This document shows, piece by piece, positions 60,894 to 64,000 of a stretch of 64,000 nucleotides of DNA. The notes under the pieces are model-generated. The model was not told the origin of the DNA. It made no database searches and saw only the letters and a list, made by a program, of their open reading frames with translations. The stretch spans positions 124,001 through 188,000 of the forward strand of contig NZ_VOBR01000003.1 of NCBI RefSeq assembly GCF_007845675.1, in the 5' to 3' direction. Within the stretch, counting starts at the first letter, position 1, and each line of letters opens with the position of its first letter. The DNA comes from Lentzea tibetensis (lineage in GTDB: Bacteria > Actinomycetota > Actinomycetes > Mycobacteriales > Pseudonocardiaceae). The translations under genes and the position numbers were made by a program.

Positions 60894-62294
60894 CTACGGC
60901 TCGAGCTGCCCACCCAGAAGTCCGGTGAAGCCTAGCCGGACGAGCTCCGCGGCCTCGGCGAATCCGTCCTCCATCGCCTTGAGCTGCCGGAACGCTTCGC
61001 CGTAGCGGCGTTGTTCGTCGATCTCGATCAGCGGAACGGGCGTGCGCTTCAGGTCCAGCCTGCTCGATCCCGTCGGAGTGCAGGCCAGCGCCGCGCGCAA
61101 CAGTCCGGACAGGTAGTCCGGGTCGACGACCTCCGGGTCGATGTCGTAGCTGGCGCCGGTCGGCGAGGTGACCGTGACGCTGCCGGGCGCAGTGCGGACC
61201 AGGTCGCCGATCGTCGTCATCGGCGGTGGCTCGCGGCGTTCGAGCGCGGGTGGCTCCGGCAGTGCGAAGGTCGCGCGGGCGTGCAGGAACGCGGTCGCGA
61301 CGTCGGCCCTGCTGTGCCGCGACGGGCTCAGGTCGACGTGGTCGTCGAGCAGGTCGATGATCCGCGTGTTCGGCTCGGCGTCGGGGCTGAACTCCTCCAG
61401 CAGCAGGATGTGCTCGGGTGGGCGTTCGTCGGGGAGCGGGTGGCGCAGCAGCCAGATGTCGCGGCCGCCCGCCACCGTGATGACCGCGCGCAACGCGCCG
61501 GCGCGCAGGAGGTTGCCGCGGATCCGCTTGCCGGGACGGCGTGACGTGGCCGCGCTCGGCATGAGGATCGCGACGCGGCCGCCCGGCCTCGTCAGCGACA
61601 GGCAGTGCTGCACCCACGCCAGCTCGGGCTCGCCGCGCGGCGGCAGTCCGTACGCCCAACGCGGGTCGCCGACCAGCTCCTCGTGACCCCACGAGCGCTC
61701 GTGGAACGGCGGGTCGCACACGACGGCGTCCGCTGTGGCTTCGGCGAATGCGTTGTGCCGCAACGAGTCGCCGGTGTGGATCTGCGCTTCGGGCAGCCGG
61801 ATGCTGGCGATCTCGGCGCTCGTCGGGTCCAGCTCCTGGCCTTTCCGCGCGCCGCCGGCCTGCTTGAGCAGCGTGCCGGTGCCGCACGCCGGGTCGACGA
61901 CCGTGCCGCGGTCGGCCTCGGCCAGCTCGACCATGAGCTTCGCGATGTCGTCCGGGGTGACGTTGAGCTGGCGCGAGTGGGCCTCGGCGTAACGCTCGTA
62001 GAGGAACTCGAAGGTGGCAGGATCGGTGTGCCTGCCCGCCTCGGCGACGCGTTCGCCGAGACGCAGGTCGTCGTCCTTGATCTGCTGCCAGAGGCGGTCG
62101 GCGGGGGAGACGTGGAACTGCTTGCCGTTGCGCCGCAACCACTCCTCGACCTCGCGCAACGAGAACAGCGGGCTGGACGCGGTGCCGCCGACGGGCTGCG
62201 GGAAGTCGTCGTACCGCCTGCGCCAGTTGCTGACGGCGGCCCGTCCCACGTCGACGAGCCGTGCGATGTCCCCCGCGTTCACGGTCTCGTCCAT
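60894..62294 (-). CDS. N6-adenine DNA methylase with N-terminal HTH
   Basis: 466 aa. Residues 1-55 form a MerR/AlpA-like helix-turn-helix (NAGDIARLVDVGRAAVSNWRRR ... LFSLREVEEWL). The N6_Mtase (HsdM-like) domain has SAM motif VVDPACGTGTLLKQA and catalytic motif IV VVCDPPFHERSW, i.e. D-P-P-F instead of the usual N-P-P-F of this family. RPGGRVAILMPS follows. The C-terminal 120 residues end in an HsdS-like helix (RQLKAMEDGFAEAAELVRLG), suggesting a built-in recognition part. No restriction endonuclease or HsdS gene is adjacent. The kinase gene follows by 8 bp. It could modify the host genome for epigenetic control or form part of a phospho-regulated defence system. Confidence 0.88.
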   Translation of the reverse strand: MDETVNAGDIARLVDVGRAAVSNWRRRYDDFPQPVGGTASSPLFSLREVEEWLRRNGKQFHVSPADRLWQQIKDDDLRLGERVAEAGRHTDPATFEFLYERYAEAHSRQLNVTPDDIAKLMVELAEADRGTVVDPACGTGTLLKQAGGARKGQELDPTSAEIASIRLPEAQIHTGDSLRHNAFAEATADAVVCDPPFHERSWGHEELVGDPRWAYGLPPRGEPELAWVQHCLSLTRPGGRVAILMPSAATSRRPGKRIRGNLLRAGALRAVITVAGGRDIWLLRHPLPDERPPEHILLLEEFSPDAEPNTRIIDLLDDHVDLSPSRHSRADVATAFLHARATFALPEPPALERREPPPMTTIGDLVRTAPGSVTVTSPTGASYDIDPEVVDPDYLSGLLRAALACTPTGSSRLDLKRTPVPLIEIDEQRRYGEAFRQLKAMEDGFAEAAELVRLGFTGLLGGQLEP

Positions 62295-62311
62295 GCGGTC
62301 AACACTAGTGC

Positions 62312-62330
62312 TTGTGAAGTCAGTTCACAA
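62312..62330. promoter_or_regulatory. Inverted repeat in the methylase/PP2C divergent promoter
   Basis: TTGTGAA and TTCACAA, perfect 7-bp arms 5 nt apart, inside the 52-bp region between the methylase start (62294) and the PP2C start (62347). It is AT-rich compared with its surroundings. It is a candidate operator for both genes, possibly bound by the HTH domain of the methylase itself (inference). Confidence 0.5.
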
Positions 62331-62346
62331 CTGCTCTACTGGTGGC

Positions 62347-63045
62347 ATGACACACGAGCTGCGGGTCGCTGCTGCGTCCGATCCGGGGTTGATGCGCGAA
62401 CAGAACGAGGACGCGTACTTCGCAGGCCCCGACCTGCAGGCGGTCGCGGACGGCATGGGCGGCCACGCGCACGGCGAGGTCGCCAGCGGCATCGCGATCG
62501 ACGTACTGGAGACGTTCGCGGGCGACCTCGGTGCGGCGGTCGCGGAGATCGCGCGCAGGCTCGACCTGGAAGCGCCGGAGGGCACCGGCACCACGCTCAC
62601 CGCGATGCGCTGGAACGGACTGACCTTCGAGCTCGCGCACATCGGCGACTCGCGCGCCTACCTGCTGCGCGCCGGTGAGCTCATCCAGATCTCGCACGAC
62701 CACACCATGGTCCAGGCCCTTGTCGACGCGGGCCGCATGACGCCCGAGGAGGCGCTCAACCACCCGCGCCGCGCGTACGTCATCCGGGCACTCCAAAGTG
62801 GAGGGTCGCACGAGCCGGACATCACGCTGCACGAGGCGAAAGCGGGCGACCGCTACCTGCTGTGCTCCGATGGCCTCACGGACTACTCGTCCATCGAGGA
62901 CGTCGGCGAGGTGCTCGCCTCGGTGGAGGACGGCGAGGAGGCCGCGTGGCGGCTCGTCGCGCTGGCCAACGGCAACGGCGGCCCGGACAACATCACCTGC
63001 GTGATCACGGACGTCGTCAAGCGCCGCTGGTACCAGCGCTACTGA
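62347..63045 (+). CDS. PP2C-family Ser/Thr protein phosphatase
   Basis: 232 aa from ATG at 62347. The metal-binding motifs of PPM phosphatases are complete: REQNEDAYF, VADGMGGHAHGEVAS, GTGTTLTAMRW, HIGDSRAYLLR, LLCSDGLTDY and GGPDNITCVITDV. It is soluble, with the compact PstP catalytic domain only. It starts 52 bp from the divergent methylase/kinase operon and is the obvious counter-enzyme of that kinase. The lack of a membrane anchor matches the anchorless kinase. Confidence 0.93.
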   Translation: MTHELRVAAASDPGLMREQNEDAYFAGPDLQAVADGMGGHAHGEVASGIAIDVLETFAGDLGAAVAEIARRLDLEAPEGTGTTLTAMRWNGLTFELAHIGDSRAYLLRAGELIQISHDHTMVQALVDAGRMTPEEALNHPRRAYVIRALQSGGSHEPDITLHEAKAGDRYLLCSDGLTDYSSIEDVGEVLASVEDGEEAAWRLVALANGNGGPDNITCVITDVVKRRWYQRY

Positions 63046-63053
63046 GGGACCGC

Positions 63054-63809
63054 TCAGGCCCTGCCGAGGAATCGCTCCAGCGCCGCGTTGAACTCCTCCG
63101 GCCGCTCCAGGTTCGGCAGGTGCGCCGCACCCTCGACGATCACCAGCTCCGAGTCGCGCATCCTGCTGTGCAACTCCTCGGCCTCGTTCACCGGCGTGTA
63201 CGCGTCCTCGCGTCCGACCACGATCAACGTCTTGGTCTCGGTGTGCGCCAACGACTCCACGTAGTCCGGCCGTTCCGCGCGCCCGCGCAACGCCGCAGCC
63301 GCGCCCTCCGGCGGTGACGCCCGCATCATCTCCAGCACGATCTTGGACGCCTCCGCGTTGGCGGGCGAGACCATCAGCGGCAGCACCTCGTCCGCGTACG
63401 GCTCCATGCCCTCGGCGAGCAGCCGTTCCGCGGTGGCGTACCGGAACTCCTTGCCCTCGGGCGTTTCCCCGACCGGGCTGGTGTCCGCGAGCACCATGCC
63501 GCGCAACCGTTCCGGGAACAGCCGGTGGAACTCCATGACGATCTGGCCGCCCATCGACAACCCGGCCATGATGCAGTTTTCCACTTTCAGTCGGTCGAGC
63601 AGGTCCGCGATGTCCCACGCGAACGCGGCGAGCGGCGTCTTCCCGGGAACGACCGGCGATGCGCCGTACCCGCGCAGGTCCGGCGCGATCACCCGGTGGC
63701 TGCTCCGGAAGTGCTCGACCTGGGGCCGCCACATCGAGCGGTTGAACGGGTGGCCGTGCACCAGCACGAGCGCCGGGCCAGCGCCTTCGTCGTCAAATGC
63801 CAGTTCCAT
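63054..63809 (-). CDS. Alpha/beta hydrolase
   Basis: 251 aa. Oxyanion segment LVHGHPFNRSMW, nucleophile elbow GLSMGG, Asp in VVGREDAYTP, His in VEGAAHLPNLE. The pattern is close to 3-oxoadipate enol-lactonase / non-heme haloperoxidase-like hydrolases. Substrate unknown. It is divergent from a MocR-type regulator with an inverted repeat between them, so it is likely controlled by that regulator. Confidence 0.88.
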   Translation of the reverse strand: MELAFDDEGAGPALVLVHGHPFNRSMWRPQVEHFRSSHRVIAPDLRGYGASPVVPGKTPLAAFAWDIADLLDRLKVENCIMAGLSMGGQIVMEFHRLFPERLRGMVLADTSPVGETPEGKEFRYATAERLLAEGMEPYADEVLPLMVSPANAEASKIVLEMMRASPPEGAAAALRGRAERPDYVESLAHTETKTLIVVGREDAYTPVNEAEELHSRMRDSELVIVEGAAHLPNLERPEEFNAALERFLGRA

Positions 63810-63822
63810 GACTCGACGTTAA

Positions 63823-63862
63823 CGAGTACATTCGCCTCAATGCAATGAGAACAATGTACTCG
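63823..63862. promoter_or_regulatory. Operator-like inverted repeat between hydrolase and MocR-type gene
   Basis: CGAGTACATT (63823-63832) and AATGTACTCG (63853-63862) are perfect 10-bp arms separated by 20 bp, AT-rich, in the 64-bp divergent region. Paired distant half-sites suit MocR/GntR dimers, which often control a divergent gene and themselves. Confidence 0.55.
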
Positions 63863-63873
63863 GAGCAATTCTG

Positions 63874-64000
63874 ATGGACGACTACAAGGCGCTCGCCGAC
63901 CGTCTGGCTTCGGACATCACTCACGGTCGGCTGCGTCCGGGCGAGAAGCTGATGCCGCAGCGCACTTTCGCGCGCCGCAACAGCATCGCGCCGTCCACGG
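63874..64000 (+). CDS. GntR/MocR-type transcriptional regulator (3' end beyond window)
   Basis: The ATG at 63874 (CGGAG 8 nt upstream) opens MDDYKALADRLASDITHGRL, then RPGEKLMPQRTFARRNSIAPST. This is the start of a GntR winged helix of the MocR sort, where QR-x-F/L-A-x-x-x-x-I-A-x-S-T forms the recognition region. Most relatives carry a C-terminal PLP-dependent aminotransferase-like domain, which would lie outside the window. It likely regulates the divergent hydrolase. Confidence 0.75.
   Translation, partial: MDDYKALADRLASDITHGRLRPGEKLMPQRTFARRNSIAPST

Overview
The window is high-GC DNA (about 70 percent G+C by eye) with strong third-position GC bias, many GTG and TTG starts, 4-bp ATGA/GTGA gene overlaps, SARP/AfsR- and STAND-type regulators, DasR-like operators and secreted hydrolases. 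This is an actinobacterium. A Pseudonocardiaceae-type filamentous soil genus fits best, but no rRNA or other phylogenetic marker lies in the window, so the family is a guess. No tRNA, rRNA, IS element, CRISPR array or prophage was seen.

Layout. 1-1.9 kb: two tandem I36-like secreted proteins and a lipoprotein. 1.9-7.5 kb (minus): SARP/NB-ARC/TPR regulator, AidB-like acyl-CoA dehydrogenase and cytochrome P450, apparently one operon. 7.5-10.1 kb (plus): a two-gene module for 10-methyl (tuberculostearic-type) fatty acids. 10-13.4 kb: secreted M28 peptidase with a DasR-like site over its start, a secreted unknown protein, and a PDZ-less HtrA-like protease. 13.5-19.5 kb: a degenerate GGDEF/EAL protein, a NACHT STAND NTPase and an FMN reductase. 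19.5-24.7 kb (minus): a trypsin, its paralogue with catalytic His replaced by Gln, a KstD-like flavoprotein, a coiled-coil protein and a RibD/DHFR-like reductase. 24.7-33.5 kb: ADP-ribosylglycohydrolase plus DinB, an aldo/keto reductase, a large subtilisin (S8) facing a small lipoprotein that resembles the protease's own propeptide, an MFS transporter and a hydrolase. 33.5-43.3 kb: MscS channel, an M1 peptidase translationally coupled to a Pls/PosA-type membrane NRPS (poly-amino-acid synthetase family), a DUF4173 membrane protein, and a two-component system. 43.3-50.6 kb: RecD2 helicase, a hydrolase with a tiny upstream gene, M14 carboxypeptidase, serine hydrolase, DinB protein and a one-TM microprotein. 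50.6-57.3 kb: CBM2-GH18 chitinase under two DasR-like sites, a zinc-ribbon STAND LuxR regulator, an orphan NarL-type regulator and an Ada-AlkA repair fusion. 57.3-64 kb: NB-ARC/TPR protein, Ser/Thr kinase, N6-adenine DNA methylase, divergent PP2C phosphatase, a hydrolase, and the start of a MocR/GntR regulator.

Themes. (1) Extracellular proteolysis with possible built-in control: a lipoprotein-borne copy of a protease propeptide, and a protease/pseudoprotease pair. (2) Nutrient-linked secretion: DasR-like palindromes at the chitinase and the M28 peptidase. (3) A putative cationic poly-amino-acid locus (Pls-like synthetase plus M1 peptidase). (4) Candidate defence or signalling loci: the NACHT protein, and the methylase-kinase-phosphatase cassette beside a STAND protein. 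The best candidates for a new system are the methylase/kinase/PP2C cassette, the Pls-like/M1 pair and the S8 protease/propeptide-lipoprotein pair. All functional statements come from motif reading by eye. No database search was run.
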